From an uncultured Peptococcaceae bacterium (GTDB taxonomy: Bacteria > Bacillota > Peptococcia > Peptococcales > Peptococcaceae), in contig URZX01000002.1 of NCBI GenBank assembly GCA_900552455.1, positions 128,648 to 192,647 of the forward strand: a stretch of 64,000 bases of DNA, given 5' to 3'. The notes beneath the pieces are model-generated. The model made no database searches. It was not told where the DNA came from and was given only the letters and a program-made list of their open reading frames with translations. Both the position numbers and the translations under genes were made by a program. Below, one piece after another: positions 1 through 8,560 of the stretch (positions are counted from its first letter, which is position 1; the number at the start of each line of letters is the position of its first letter).

Positions 1-1
1 C

Positions 2-886
2 GGGCGCGTGCGCTTTAAGGCGCTGGTGCTCTTCGTCATTCTCTGGTCGCTGGTGGTCTACTATCCGCTGGCACACATGGTCTGGGGCGAAGGCGGCGCG
101 CTGGCGGCGCTGGGCTCGGTGGATTTCGCCGGAGGCAACGTCGTGCACATTTCCTCGGGCGTGAGCGCGCTGGTGTTCGCGATCGTGCTCGGCCAGCGCC
201 GCGGCTATGCGCAGGTGGTCTACCGCGTACACAACATTCCGTTCGTGGTGCTCGGCGCGACGATGCTCTGGTTTGGCTGGTTTGGTTTCAACGCCGGCAG
301 CGCCCTGGCGGCCAACGGCCTCGCTGCCCACGCGTTTATGACCTCGTCGATCGCTTCCGCCTCGGCCATGCTCGTGTGGATGGCGATCGACGCGATCAAG
401 GACAAAAAGCCAACCCTCGTCGGCGCCTCCACCGGGCTTGTCGTCGGGCTTGTGGCGATCACGCCGGGCGCAGGATTTGTGCCGATCTGGGCAAGCTTCA
501 TCATCGGCGCGCTGGCCAGTCCGATCAGCTATTTTGGCATCGCGCTGATCAAAAAACGTCTGAAGATCGATGATTCCCTGGATGCCTTCGGCTGCCACGG
601 CCTCGGCGGCATCTGGGGCGGCATCGCCACCGGGCTCTTCGGCCTCTCTTCGATCAACGACGTGGCGCAGTGGAACGGACTGGTTTTCGGCGACACCCGT
701 CTCTTCCTCGCTCAGCTCGCCGGGATCGTCGTCTCCATCGGCGTCGCTGTCGTCGGCACGCTGATCTGCCTGGCGATCACGCGCCTCTTCACACCGCTGC
801 GCGTGGCGGAAAAAGACGAGCTCGTCGGACTCGATCTCTCGCAGCACGGCGAAAACGCTTACCCAAGCTTCAACGGCTTGGACTGA
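2..886 (+). CDS. amt: Ammonium transporter Amt, C-terminal part (5' end outside window)
   Basis: About 294 codons in frame from the window edge, matching the C-terminal two thirds of Amt/MEP/Rh ammonium channels. Family signatures are visible: LWSLVVYYPLAHMVWG near the start, DFAGGNVVHISSG, WFGWFGFNAGSALAANG, and DDSLDAFGCHGLGGIWGGI, which carries the second of the two pore histidines. Several hydrophobic membrane segments are evident and the cytoplasmic tail ends in NAYPSFNGLD. The protein conducts NH4+/NH3 across the membrane. A P-II gene follows after 22 bp, the classic amt-glnK pairing in which the P-II trimer blocks the channel when nitrogen is plentiful. A GTG at position 8 could be mistaken for a start, but the homology continues straight to the edge, so the gene is truncated by the window. 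Confidence 0.95.
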   Translation, partial: GRVRFKALVLFVILWSLVVYYPLAHMVWGEGGALAALGSVDFAGGNVVHISSGVSALVFAIVLGQRRGYAQVVYRVHNIPFVVLGATMLWFGWFGFNAGSALAANGLAAHAFMTSSIASASAMLVWMAIDAIKDKKPTLVGASTGLVVGLVAITPGAGFVPIWASFIIGALASPISYFGIALIKKRLKIDDSLDAFGCHGLGGIWGGIATGLFGLSSINDVAQWNGLVFGDTRLFLAQLAGIVVSIGVAVVGTLICLAITRLFTPLRVAEKDELVGLDLSQHGENAYPSFNGLD

Positions 887-908
887 GAAAGGAAAATGAG
901 GTGAAACT

Positions 909-1271
909 ATGCTGATCAAAATTGAAGCCATCGTGCGCGAAGAAAAATTTGAAGAAGTCAAGCACGCCCTGTCGGAAATCGGCGTCAACGGGCTGACGGT
1001 TTCCCAGGTGATGGGCTGCGGCACCAGCAAAGGCTACAGCGAAGTCGTCCGCGGCATGGAGATCGAGGTGCAGATGCAGCCAAAGATCAAGTTCGAGATC
1101 GTCGTCTCCTCCGAAGAATGGGAGCAAAAAACCATCTACGCCATCGAACACGCCGCCTACACCGGTGAGCCTGGCGACGGAAAAATCTTCAGCTACGAAA
1201 TCCGCGACGCCATCCGCATCCGCACCAGAGAAAACGGCTACGACGCCATCCAAGCGAACCGCGACGAATAA
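909..1271 (+). CDS. glnK: P-II nitrogen regulatory protein (GlnK/GlnB family)
   Basis: A 120-residue protein of the usual P-II length. It senses 2-oxoglutarate and ATP/ADP and normally docks on Amt or nitrogen enzymes. The P-II pattern is clear: LIKIEAIVR start, T-loop around residues 37-56 (CGTSKGYSEVVRGMEIE), TGEPGDGKIF and the AIRIRTRE C-terminal signature. The uridylylated tyrosine of enterobacterial P-II (Tyr51) aligns with Ile52, and the neighbouring Tyr46 position is Val47, so control by uridylylation is unlikely and ligand binding alone probably governs it. The start follows a weak GAGGTG site. It is co-transcribed with amt and ends just before a strong terminator. Linkage to amt favours the GlnK name over GlnB. 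Confidence 0.95.
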   Translation: MLIKIEAIVREEKFEEVKHALSEIGVNGLTVSQVMGCGTSKGYSEVVRGMEIEVQMQPKIKFEIVVSSEEWEQKTIYAIEHAAYTGEPGDGKIFSYEIRDAIRIRTRENGYDAIQANRDE

Positions 1272-1279
1272 AATAAAAC

Positions 1280-1313
1280 CGCCAGCTTTCACAGAGAGAG
1301 CTAGCGATTTTTT
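1280..1313 (+). terminator. Intrinsic terminator of amt-glnK
   Basis: Arms CGCCAGCTTTC and GAGAGCTAGCG form an 11-bp stem with one C-A mismatch, followed by ATTTTTT. It lies 9 bases after the glnK stop codon. Its T-tract overlaps the stop codon of the hsdS remnant on the opposite strand. Confidence 0.85.
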
Positions 1314-1413
1314 ATGGGCGCTGCTGCCATTCTCCGCGAAATGCTTTCGCGAGGATGGCTTTTTTTGTGGCGTCGATCTCGTCACAGACGGCTTCGGCGG
1401 CGGCGCAGAATTT
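1312..1413 (-). pseudogene. Remnant of the 3' end of an hsdS gene
   Basis: Read on the minus strand, this stretch encodes about 33 residues ending in DATKKAILAKAFRGE-WQQRP and a stop. It is preceded in frame by a stop codon. The DATKKAILAKAFRGE part is identical to the C-terminus of the intact hsdS 1.2 kb upstream and belongs to the conserved distal region of type I S subunits. At the position where the intact gene has TGA this copy has TGG, so the frame runs five codons further. It appears to be the original end of hsdS, left behind when DNA carrying abiH was placed between the two copies. No start signal is present and it is not expected to be expressed alone. Confidence 0.7.
1323..1375 (-). 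repeat. Direct repeat copy A (hsdS 3' end), distal flank of abiH
   Basis: 53 bp matching 2534-2586 with three mismatches. The longest identical run is 32 bp, covering the codons for AILAKAFRGE. Same orientation as the other copy, with abiH between them. Confidence 0.9.
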
Positions 1414-1452
1414 TCACAACGATATGAAATTTTTCATATCTTGTCATTATCC

Positions 1453-2508
1453 CTAAACTTCAAATACTTTTCCTAAATCTTTAAGCCCTTCGAAAATATT
1501 TAATCCATCAATATGTATTTGAGATTGCAATTTCCTGCGTTGTTGATCAGTTAATTCCTGATTTTCTAAAAAATGTTCCTTTACTTCATTTTCAAAAGTT
1601 TTTACACGTCTTCGCATAAGCTCATCTTCTACCTTATCAATCCTGTAGATTATCAGATGTATACTTGAATTGCTTTTCATTAAATCAATTATTCGCTCCC
1701 ACCATATTTTGTCTGTGTCTCCAATAGACATTCCATAAATATAAATCAGATTACTTTTATTAAGTAACTCCAAAACCTGCGAATCTGTGTGCTCTTCATA
1801 CATTTCATTTGTATTTCTTTTTATAATTTGATTAATGTTTTCTTCTGGCGTGCCTTGAAATAATTCAGGGGCTTTAATTTGTGACAAGTCATTCACCCCT
1901 AAAACCATATTTCTGTTCACTGTTCCATGAACATGTATCAATTGTCCAAAGCCATTAATAAAAGTTTCTCGTCCGTATTTTCTTCTTCCTAGATTCGCCT
2001 TTTTTCTCGCTAACTCAAAACATTTATCCACGGTATTCGTATAATTAAACACAATAAAATTATAATGAAATCCATCTTTAAAATTGTTACTTGCTTTCTC
2101 TAACTGTTCTCTTTGTTCCATTCTAAAATGTTTTTTTAAATTATCAAAAGCTATGGCCTCTGCAAATATATTAGGAATTTGATCTTCATCATTGCTAAAA
2201 TCAATTTTTTTCTGCTCTTCTGATAGGTAATCTGCTAATTTCTTGCAAAAATCCTCATGACAATCGCAAAAGTCGTTAGCAGTGTATCCATCATTATACA
2301 TTTTCTCCGTATAAAAACCGAAAGCTTTTTCAGCATCAGCCCATGTTTCTATATCTTTTTGAATATCTTTTTTAAATCTATCTATTGCATTTTTATTTAC
2401 ATAATCAAGTGGCTCTGTACTTGGATAATATTCTAAAAAATCCTTGTACCTCGTCTTTAATCCTAAATTCAGATCAAATCCATTTCCAATTAAAAAAGTA
2501 ATTTGCAT
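1453..2508 (-). CDS. abiH: AbiH-family abortive infection protein
   Basis: A 351-residue protein of the AbiH family, known from lactococcal phage abortive infection. Visible motifs in order are LIGNGFD (residues 7-12), FNYTNTVD (154-161), HVHGTVNRN (192-200) and YGMSIGDTDKIWW (258-270). The order GNGFD, NYT, HxHG, GxSxxD resembles that of SIR2-like NAD-consuming defence proteins, which is my inference and not an established activity for this protein. The start has a good AAGGAG site five bases upstream. The gene lies 29 bp after hsdS and can be transcribed by read-through from the restriction operon. It is far more AT-rich than the neighbouring genes and is bracketed by duplicated hsdS ends, both signs of horizontal gain. 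An anti-phage role is inferred from family and context. Confidence 0.85.
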   Translation of the reverse strand: MQITFLIGNGFDLNLGLKTRYKDFLEYYPSTEPLDYVNKNAIDRFKKDIQKDIETWADAEKAFGFYTEKMYNDGYTANDFCDCHEDFCKKLADYLSEEQKKIDFSNDEDQIPNIFAEAIAFDNLKKHFRMEQREQLEKASNNFKDGFHYNFIVFNYTNTVDKCFELARKKANLGRRKYGRETFINGFGQLIHVHGTVNRNMVLGVNDLSQIKAPELFQGTPEENINQIIKRNTNEMYEEHTDSQVLELLNKSNLIYIYGMSIGDTDKIWWERIIDLMKSNSSIHLIIYRIDKVEDELMRRRVKTFENEVKEHFLENQELTDQQRRKLQSQIHIDGLNIFEGLKDLGKVFEV

Positions 2509-2533
2509 TTAAACTCCTTCTATATATTAACTT

Positions 2534-2586
2534 GCTGTCATTCTCCGCGAAATGCTTTCGCGAGGATGGCCTTTTTTGTGGCATCG
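2534..2586 (-). repeat. Direct repeat copy B (3' end of intact hsdS)
   Basis: Counterpart of 1323-1375, differing at three positions. One difference (TGA here, TGG in the other copy) sets the stop codon of the functional hsdS. The repeat marks a probable recombination junction. Confidence 0.9.
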
Positions 2587-3866
2587 CAACTGTCGATAAC
2601 CTCTATCACTTTTTTGCGAAAATTACCTTCATCTTCCAGCAAAAAATCAAGAACCAATGCAATGTGTTTCTGCTCTTCTAGCGACGGGATTGGAATTTCA
2701 ACTTGCTTTAATGCTGAAAAATTTATGCTCTCGACGGTTGTTCCGCTTTTCATACATGTCGCCAAAATTTCTCGTTCCTTAGCTCTGCAGGCCCAGAACA
2801 AATAATCAAGATTGATTTCTTCGCTGGGAGTGAGCACTTTCAGATCTTGATTAACAGTAAACGCCTTCTTCACCATTGCAATCGGAAGCATTCGACGCAA
2901 AATACCACTTCGTGTGACGAACAATAACGACGGTTTTTCAATCAGTTTTGCTGAAGAATTTTCCACACCCACCATATTGACATGCATCAGCGTATCTTCT
3001 ATGAGATTTGATTTCATATCTTTAGACGTTATCCAGGGAATATTTCCATTTTCCCAGTATTCGTCGTGTTGCATGCTTGGCGTTCCACCACCATTCCACT
3101 CACCACAATCGTTCAACGTCAACGTTTCCCAACTCTCTATCGCTACACCGTTTTCTGCGCGCCATTTCTCTGTGAGCTGGCCGGTGAAGGCCTGGTGGAG
3201 GATGGCGGCTTTGCGGGGTTCAGCGGTGGCGAGAGTTTGCTGGGCTTTTTCTCTGGCCTGATCGAGTTTGGCGAAGAGGCGCTCGATATTGGTGACGATC
3301 TGCTGCTGAATCTCCAGCGGCGGGAGCGGAACTTTTGTTTTTTTCGCATTCACTATAGTATACGTATCTACTGTTGTGCCAGAGGACATCGCATGGAGCT
3401 GGTTGTACATAAACTGACTTTTGTACAAATAGAAAATATATTTTGGGAGAAATAATCCAAGATTTTTAAACCATATAACATTTCCATCTTTAAAATAAAA
3501 TTTCTGGGAACTATCTACAATGTACGGAACTCCAATTGTTCCCACCCCACTAATTAAAATATCCCCCTCTTGTGGTACGCCATAGGATTCTTTAAATTCA
3601 TTGTAAAGCTGCTCAGAAATAAACAACTCATTTTCAACATATCCATCATCAGATAATTTTACAAGTTCTCTTGTCCGATAAAACGGAATTCCATCTGATA
3701 ACCAATCTTCTTTGTGTACTCTCTTAGATGAAGTTACCTCGAAACCAGCCTTTATATACACCCACGCCCAGTCTTCCGGCAATTCGTACGGCCATTCTTC
3801 TTCGGGGACGCGGGCGGCGGCGAGGCGTTCTTCTGGGGGGAGCTCTTTCTTCTGCTTCTTCGCCAT
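2538..3866 (-). CDS. hsdS: Type I restriction-modification specificity subunit HsdS
   Basis: A 442-residue S subunit, which sets the DNA sequence recognised by the type I methylase/nuclease. Two target-recognition domains are visible, about residues 20-170 and 230-390, each followed by a conserved helical spacer (PLPPLEIQQQIVTNIERLFAKL and PIPSLEEQKHIALVLDFLL). The central conserved region around residues 190-220 contains RKAAILHQAFTGQLTEKW. DNA composition is mosaic: the N-terminal codons and central spacer are GC-rich like hsdM, while both recognition domains are AT-rich, the usual trace of domain exchange. The start codon overlaps the hsdM stop by one base (TAATG). The C-terminus ends abruptly at AKAFRGE, and a second copy of that end lies beyond abiH. 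Confidence 0.95.
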   Translation of the reverse strand: MAKKQKKELPPEERLAAARVPEEEWPYELPEDWAWVYIKAGFEVTSSKRVHKEDWLSDGIPFYRTRELVKLSDDGYVENELFISEQLYNEFKESYGVPQEGDILISGVGTIGVPYIVDSSQKFYFKDGNVIWFKNLGLFLPKYIFYLYKSQFMYNQLHAMSSGTTVDTYTIVNAKKTKVPLPPLEIQQQIVTNIERLFAKLDQAREKAQQTLATAEPRKAAILHQAFTGQLTEKWRAENGVAIESWETLTLNDCGEWNGGGTPSMQHDEYWENGNIPWITSKDMKSNLIEDTLMHVNMVGVENSSAKLIEKPSLLFVTRSGILRRMLPIAMVKKAFTVNQDLKVLTPSEEINLDYLFWACRAKEREILATCMKSGTTVESINFSALKQVEIPIPSLEEQKHIALVLDFLLEDEGNFRKKVIEVIDSCDATKKAILAKAFRGE

Positions 3867-5284
3867 TACTCGCTCACCTCCAGGGCGCGGAGTTCGGCGG
3901 CGACTTCGCGGAGAAGTTTGGCGGCTTCCTCGAGCTGTTCGGCGGCGCTGGCGGCGCTCTCGGCGGGATCGGGGAGATCGTCGTAGTCGATGATGCTGTC
4001 GTCTTTGATCAGGCCGAGGTCGAGGGAATTTCCGTGGGCAGCGATCTCCTCGCGGGTGAAGACGGACCAGCGCTCATCACGCACGGCGCGGCGGTCGTCG
4101 GCTTCGTAGGCAGCTTCAAAGGCCGCGAAGTGCTCGCGCTTCAGCGGATTGGTTTTGCCGAAGCTTGGCATGTTGGTGCGCAGATCGTAGAACCAGACTT
4201 CGCTGGTGTTCGCGGTATCATTGGCGCCGCGGGTGAAAAAGAGCACGTTGGTCTTGACGCCCTGGGCGTAGAAAATGCCGGTGGGCAGGCGCAGGATGGT
4301 GTGCAGGTTGCACTTGTCCATGAGGTCGGTGCGAATTTTTTCGCCGTCGCCATCGGCGAAGAGCACGTTATCCGGCAGGACGACGGCGGCGCGGGCGTGG
4401 CCATCGCGCTTCAGGCTGCGGTAGATGTGCTGGAGAAAATTGAGCTGTTTGTTGCTGGTCGGGAAGGTGAAGTCATCGCGGGTGGCGCGCTCTCCACCTT
4501 TCTTGGTGCCGAAGGGCGGATTGCTGAGCACGAGATCGTAGTCGTGCATCTGCTTGCCAAAGTTGGAGAGCGTGTCACCGAGGAGAATGTCGCCATCGAT
4601 GCCGTGGAGCATGGCATTCATCAGCGCCAGGCGGTGGGTGTCGTGGACGAGCTCGCAGCCGGTGAAGGCCTGCTTCTGCTCAAATTCTGCCATGTCGGCG
4701 TCGAGATCCCAGAAACCGTCGGTGTGGTCGTAGACATACTGGTGGGCGGCGATCATGAAACCGAAGGTGCCGCAGGCGGGATCGTTGCAGCGCTCGCCGG
4801 GCTGGGGCTTCATGAGTCGGGTCATCACATCGATGAGCACGCGGGGCGTGAAATACTGGCCGGCGCCGGATTTTTTCTCGCTGGCGTTTTTCTCGAGCAG
4901 GCCTTCGTAGAGATTGCCGAGGCCTTCTTCGCGGGCGGAGAACCAGTCGAGGCTGTCGATGGTGGCGATGATTTTTCGCAGGTTCTTCGGCTCGGAGATG
5001 TTGCTCACTGCGCCCTGGTAGATCTCACGCACGCGGCCGTTGCCGGTTTCGCCGAGGGTGTCGAGGAGTTCTTCGTAGTAGTCTTTCAGCTCCTTGCCAT
5101 CCTTCGACGCGAGCACATCCCAGCGGTAGGCTTCGGGAATCTGCTCTTCGACGCCGGTTTCGTTGGCCATTTTAAGGAAGAGAATGTAGGTGAGCTCGGT
5201 GACGTATTGGTGGTAGGTGATGCCGTCATCGCGCAGAACGTTGCAAAGGTTCCAGAGCTTGGCGACAATTTCCTGAGTAGTCAT
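3866..5284 (-). CDS. hsdM: Type I restriction-modification DNA methyltransferase HsdM
   Basis: A 472-residue M subunit that transfers methyl from S-adenosylmethionine to adenine N6 in the HsdM2S core. The N-terminal helical domain (RDDGITYHQYVTELTYILFLKM) is followed by GQYFTPR (142-148), the SAM-binding motif DPACGTFGF (168-176) and the catalytic NPPF (255-258). In motif I a phenylalanine sits where GTGGF is more usual. A charged C-terminal helix (about 425-472) probably packs on HsdS. The gene overlaps the hsdR stop by four bases (ATGA) and hsdS by one, so the three subunits are translationally coupled. Confidence 0.97.
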   Translation of the reverse strand: MTTQEIVAKLWNLCNVLRDDGITYHQYVTELTYILFLKMANETGVEEQIPEAYRWDVLASKDGKELKDYYEELLDTLGETGNGRVREIYQGAVSNISEPKNLRKIIATIDSLDWFSAREEGLGNLYEGLLEKNASEKKSGAGQYFTPRVLIDVMTRLMKPQPGERCNDPACGTFGFMIAAHQYVYDHTDGFWDLDADMAEFEQKQAFTGCELVHDTHRLALMNAMLHGIDGDILLGDTLSNFGKQMHDYDLVLSNPPFGTKKGGERATRDDFTFPTSNKQLNFLQHIYRSLKRDGHARAAVVLPDNVLFADGDGEKIRTDLMDKCNLHTILRLPTGIFYAQGVKTNVLFFTRGANDTANTSEVWFYDLRTNMPSFGKTNPLKREHFAAFEAAYEADDRRAVRDERWSVFTREEIAAHGNSLDLGLIKDDSIIDYDDLPDPAESAASAAEQLEEAAKLLREVAAELRALEVSE

Positions 5285-8200
5285 GCGGTGTATCCTCCAT
5301 CATCGTAGAGATACTCGTTGAGTTCAAATACGATGTTTTCTAATTGGTTGTTAAAATCTTTGTTGATCTTCTTCAGCCCGCCGCGGGATTTGAACTGCTG
5401 GGCTTCGTTGAAGGTGTCCATATTGATCACGCTTTCGCTGAGAAGGAATTTTTCGATGTTGTTGAGCCAGCCCAGCTCTTTGAGGGAGAAATCGTGGTTG
5501 TCTTTCAGGCGTTCGACGGCGCAGCGGATGCGCGTCTCGTGGCTGACGAGTGGCGAGCCGAGGGCCATACGGCGGATGAGACTGATGATGTCGGCGGTGA
5601 TCTCCTGGTTGGTCATCTGGGCGACGGCGGTGTTGAGTTTCGTTTCAGTGAAACCTTCGCTGTCCAGCAGCGATTTGAGATGCCGGAGACTCTCGCGGGT
5701 GAGATCTTTCGGCCGGGTGCAAATGATGTTGAGGGCCATGATCTCGTTGCGATTGTTCTGGACGAAGCGGGAAAATTCCTCGAGATAATCTTCGGGGCGT
5801 GTGCCGGTGCTGTAGCCACGGCTGTGCTCGACGATTTCGTCGGCGCTGCTATCCACGACGACGGGCGACTGCGCCGGTCTGGCTTCTTTCTCTAGGAAAA
5901 GGAGCAGCCTGCGGGCGTCGAGAAGCTGGGCTTTGGCGTCGCGGAGCGGCGCTTTTTCGACGGTGGCGACCCATTCGTCTGGCGACTGGCCGCCGGTCAG
6001 GTTTCTGAAATGATCGAGGAGATCGCCGGCGATGCGCGGTTTCAGGCGCTGGAATTTGGCGACGATCTGGTCGATCTGATTTTCCAGCTGGCGGTCGTCG
6101 CTCATGACTTCAAGGCCGTTCAAGAGATCATCAAAATTGGTGTTGACGCCGGTGACGACGGGCTTCATGGTGGTGACTTTTTCCATGGCTTCGTAGACGC
6201 CGACGGCGTCGTAGATTTCGAAGTGGGTCTTTTTAATCGCCGGGCAGAGGCGCGTGGCGCGGCCGAGCATCTGCTCAAAGAGAATGCGCGAGCGGACGCG
6301 GCGCAGAAACACGAGGGTGGTGATCTGGGGCACGTCGATACCGGTGGTGAGGAGATCGACGGTGACGACGATGCGCGGATTCTGCTCATTCTTGAAACGG
6401 AGGATGGCGTTTTTGATTTTCTTTTTGTCGCCACCGCCTGCTTTGCCGGTGATTTTGAGAATGGCATCGCTCGGCACGCCCTGGGGCGCGTAGAGCTCGC
6501 GCAGAATCTGCACGATGAGATCGGCGTGGCGGTCGTTAGCAGCGTAGATGAGCATCTTCCCCTGCTCCTCGCTGGTCGGATCGAAATCCTTCGCGATTTC
6601 TTCGAGGACGGCGCGGTTGAAACCTTCGGTGATGATGCTGCGGTTGAAATCTTCGACATCGAAATCCAGCTCGTCGCCGAGGACTTCGCTGTTCAGCAGC
6701 TCGCCGGTGACGGGATCGTAAAGCAGGATGGTGTCGCCGGTGCTGTAGTGGATGCCTTCGACGCTCTGTCTGGTTTTGATCACGTGGGGCGCGTCGTGAT
6801 CGACGAGGTAGCCTGCGATGACGGCTTCACGATAGGTGTATTTGAACACGGGCTTGCCGAAAATCTCTGTGGTCTGGAGCGCCGGCGTGGCGGTGAGACC
6901 GATTTTCACGGCGTCGAAATAATCGATGACGGCGCGGTATTTGCTCTGGTAATCGCGCTGATCGCGGTAGAGCAGATCGTCGCCTGACATCTCGCGGTCG
7001 AGAATGTAGCCGCGGTGGGCTTCGTCGACGATGATGAGGTCGTAGTCGGTGATCGCCGGCTGGGTATCGTCGTCTGCGTAGAACAGGCGGCGCACCATAC
7101 CCTGGACGGTGGAGACGTGGATGCGGGTTTCGCGGTCGATGCGCTTGTCCTCGAGGCCTTTGATGTCGTAGATGTTGTCGAGGGTGAGGAGGTCTTCGAG
7201 CTTGACTTCCTGGAACACGTCGAGCGCCTGCTCACCGAGGGAGGTACGGTCGACGAGAAAGAGAATACGGCGGAAACGGCCGCTCTTGAGGAAGCGGTAG
7301 ATCATGCCGAGGACGGTGCGGGTTTTTCCGGTGCCGGTGGCCATCGCCAGCAGGATGTGCTGCTGGCCCTTCACGACGGCGGCTTCGGCGGCCTGAATGG
7401 CGCGAATCTGGTAATCGCGCAGGTTCAGCCCGGCAGGATCGCGCAGGAGATCGTAGGGCAGGGCTTTGAGTTTTTTATCGGCCTGGGAGAGATCGCGCGT
7501 GAGCAGCGCCTGGAGGCCGTCCGGGCTTGGCCAGCCGTGGAGCGCTTTCGGCGTGTTCGTTTTTTTGCGCAGATCGAGGAACCAGATGCCGGAACTCGTC
7601 TCCAGCTGCGCCAGATAGGGGCGGCCGTTGGTGGCGAAGGTGAACGGTACTTTGTAGCCATCCCAGCTGCCAATGGTGTAAGGTGCGTCTTCCTCGCGGA
7701 TACTCGACGGATAAGATTTGCCCTGGTAATCAATGACGGAGAAAATGTCCTTGTGATAGGCCTTGGCTTCGATGATGCCGATCATCTGAGTGCCGACGAA
7801 GAGCGCATAATCGGCGCGGCCGCTGTTGCCCAGGCGGGAATAGGTCGGCCACTCAGCGATGGCGAGATTGCGCCCTTTCTGCGGACGGGTGCGCTTGCTG
7901 TAACGGAGATTTTCGCTGTCAGCTTCCCAGCCAACTTTGCGCAGCTGAGCGTCGATCATGTAGCGAGTCTCCTCTTCCGAACGCGGACGCTGGCTGGCGG
8001 CCTGGTGCGCTTTTTGGCGGCGTACGTCCAGCGGCACGGCGGGCGCAGCCTGGGCGGTCGCTTCGGTGGCGCGAATGAGCTGCGCCTCGATGGCCTTATT
8101 CTCGACGATCGGCACTGCCGCTGGCTGCGCAGCAGGCATGACAAATTCGTGGTAGGTGTAGCTCCAGTCGCCGTAGGTTTCCATGAACCATTCGCAGAGG

Positions 8201-8538
8201 CTGTGGGCCATGACGAGACAGCGTTTGGCAGCGGCCAGAGAATCGCAGCCTTCGTGAGCGGCTTTGTTGCGCGCCTTGCGCAGCATGTGGAGAATCTCGC
8301 AGAGGCTCTCATCGATGAGCTCCTCTCGCAGAAGCATGTTGATACGATTCGCGGCGTTGTTTTCAATGGGCTGCGGCAGATCGTCGTAGCTGAACATCAG
8401 ACTGACGATGGTTTCGCCAAGCATACCCAGCTTCATCAGGCAGGAATTGGCGTCACTGTAGAGATATTGCTCAGCCAGCCGCCCGAAACCAGACAGCGCC
8501 GGATATTTTTCTTGTAGAAATGCAAAGTTAGAAGGCAT
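5281..8538 (-). CDS. hsdR: Type I restriction endonuclease subunit HsdR
   Basis: A 1085-residue R subunit that translocates and cuts unmethylated DNA. The order is an N-terminal helical DUF4145-like domain (about 1-125), a PD-(D/E)xK nuclease with D243 and E257-x-K259, Walker A MATGTGKT (399-406), the DEAH box VDEAH (504-508), superfamily-2 helicase motifs including TGIDVPQ and the arginine-finger region MLGRATRLCP, then an EcoEI-type C-terminal domain that contacts the methylase. Length and domain order fit type I enzymes of the EcoEI/EcoKI kind. The start has an AAGGGAG site. It is the first long gene of the hsdRMS operon; a sigma-70-like promoter lies about 210 bp upstream. Confidence 0.97.
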   Translation of the reverse strand: MPSNFAFLQEKYPALSGFGRLAEQYLYSDANSCLMKLGMLGETIVSLMFSYDDLPQPIENNAANRINMLLREELIDESLCEILHMLRKARNKAAHEGCDSLAAAKRCLVMAHSLCEWFMETYGDWSYTYHEFVMPAAQPAAVPIVENKAIEAQLIRATEATAQAAPAVPLDVRRQKAHQAASQRPRSEEETRYMIDAQLRKVGWEADSENLRYSKRTRPQKGRNLAIAEWPTYSRLGNSGRADYALFVGTQMIGIIEAKAYHKDIFSVIDYQGKSYPSSIREEDAPYTIGSWDGYKVPFTFATNGRPYLAQLETSSGIWFLDLRKKTNTPKALHGWPSPDGLQALLTRDLSQADKKLKALPYDLLRDPAGLNLRDYQIRAIQAAEAAVVKGQQHILLAMATGTGKTRTVLGMIYRFLKSGRFRRILFLVDRTSLGEQALDVFQEVKLEDLLTLDNIYDIKGLEDKRIDRETRIHVSTVQGMVRRLFYADDDTQPAITDYDLIIVDEAHRGYILDREMSGDDLLYRDQRDYQSKYRAVIDYFDAVKIGLTATPALQTTEIFGKPVFKYTYREAVIAGYLVDHDAPHVIKTRQSVEGIHYSTGDTILLYDPVTGELLNSEVLGDELDFDVEDFNRSIITEGFNRAVLEEIAKDFDPTSEEQGKMLIYAANDRHADLIVQILRELYAPQGVPSDAILKITGKAGGGDKKKIKNAILRFKNEQNPRIVVTVDLLTTGIDVPQITTLVFLRRVRSRILFEQMLGRATRLCPAIKKTHFEIYDAVGVYEAMEKVTTMKPVVTGVNTNFDDLLNGLEVMSDDRQLENQIDQIVAKFQRLKPRIAGDLLDHFRNLTGGQSPDEWVATVEKAPLRDAKAQLLDARRLLLFLEKEARPAQSPVVVDSSADEIVEHSRGYSTGTRPEDYLEEFSRFVQNNRNEIMALNIICTRPKDLTRESLRHLKSLLDSEGFTETKLNTAVAQMTNQEITADIISLIRRMALGSPLVSHETRIRCAVERLKDNHDFSLKELGWLNNIEKFLLSESVINMDTFNEAQQFKSRGGLKKINKDFNNQLENIVFELNEYLYDDGGYTA

Positions 8539-8560
8539 GGTCGTCGCTCCCTTCTCTGGA

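Noticed and set aside
1312-2586. abiH as part of an insertion sequence or integrative element
   Set aside because: No transposase, integrase or terminal inverted repeats; the flanking direct repeats are fragments of hsdS.
3728-5308. 526-codon open frame on the plus strand opposite hsdM
   Set aside because: Mirror frame produced by GC-rich codon use of hsdM; no domain or start signal, while the minus-strand gene has complete methyltransferase motifs.
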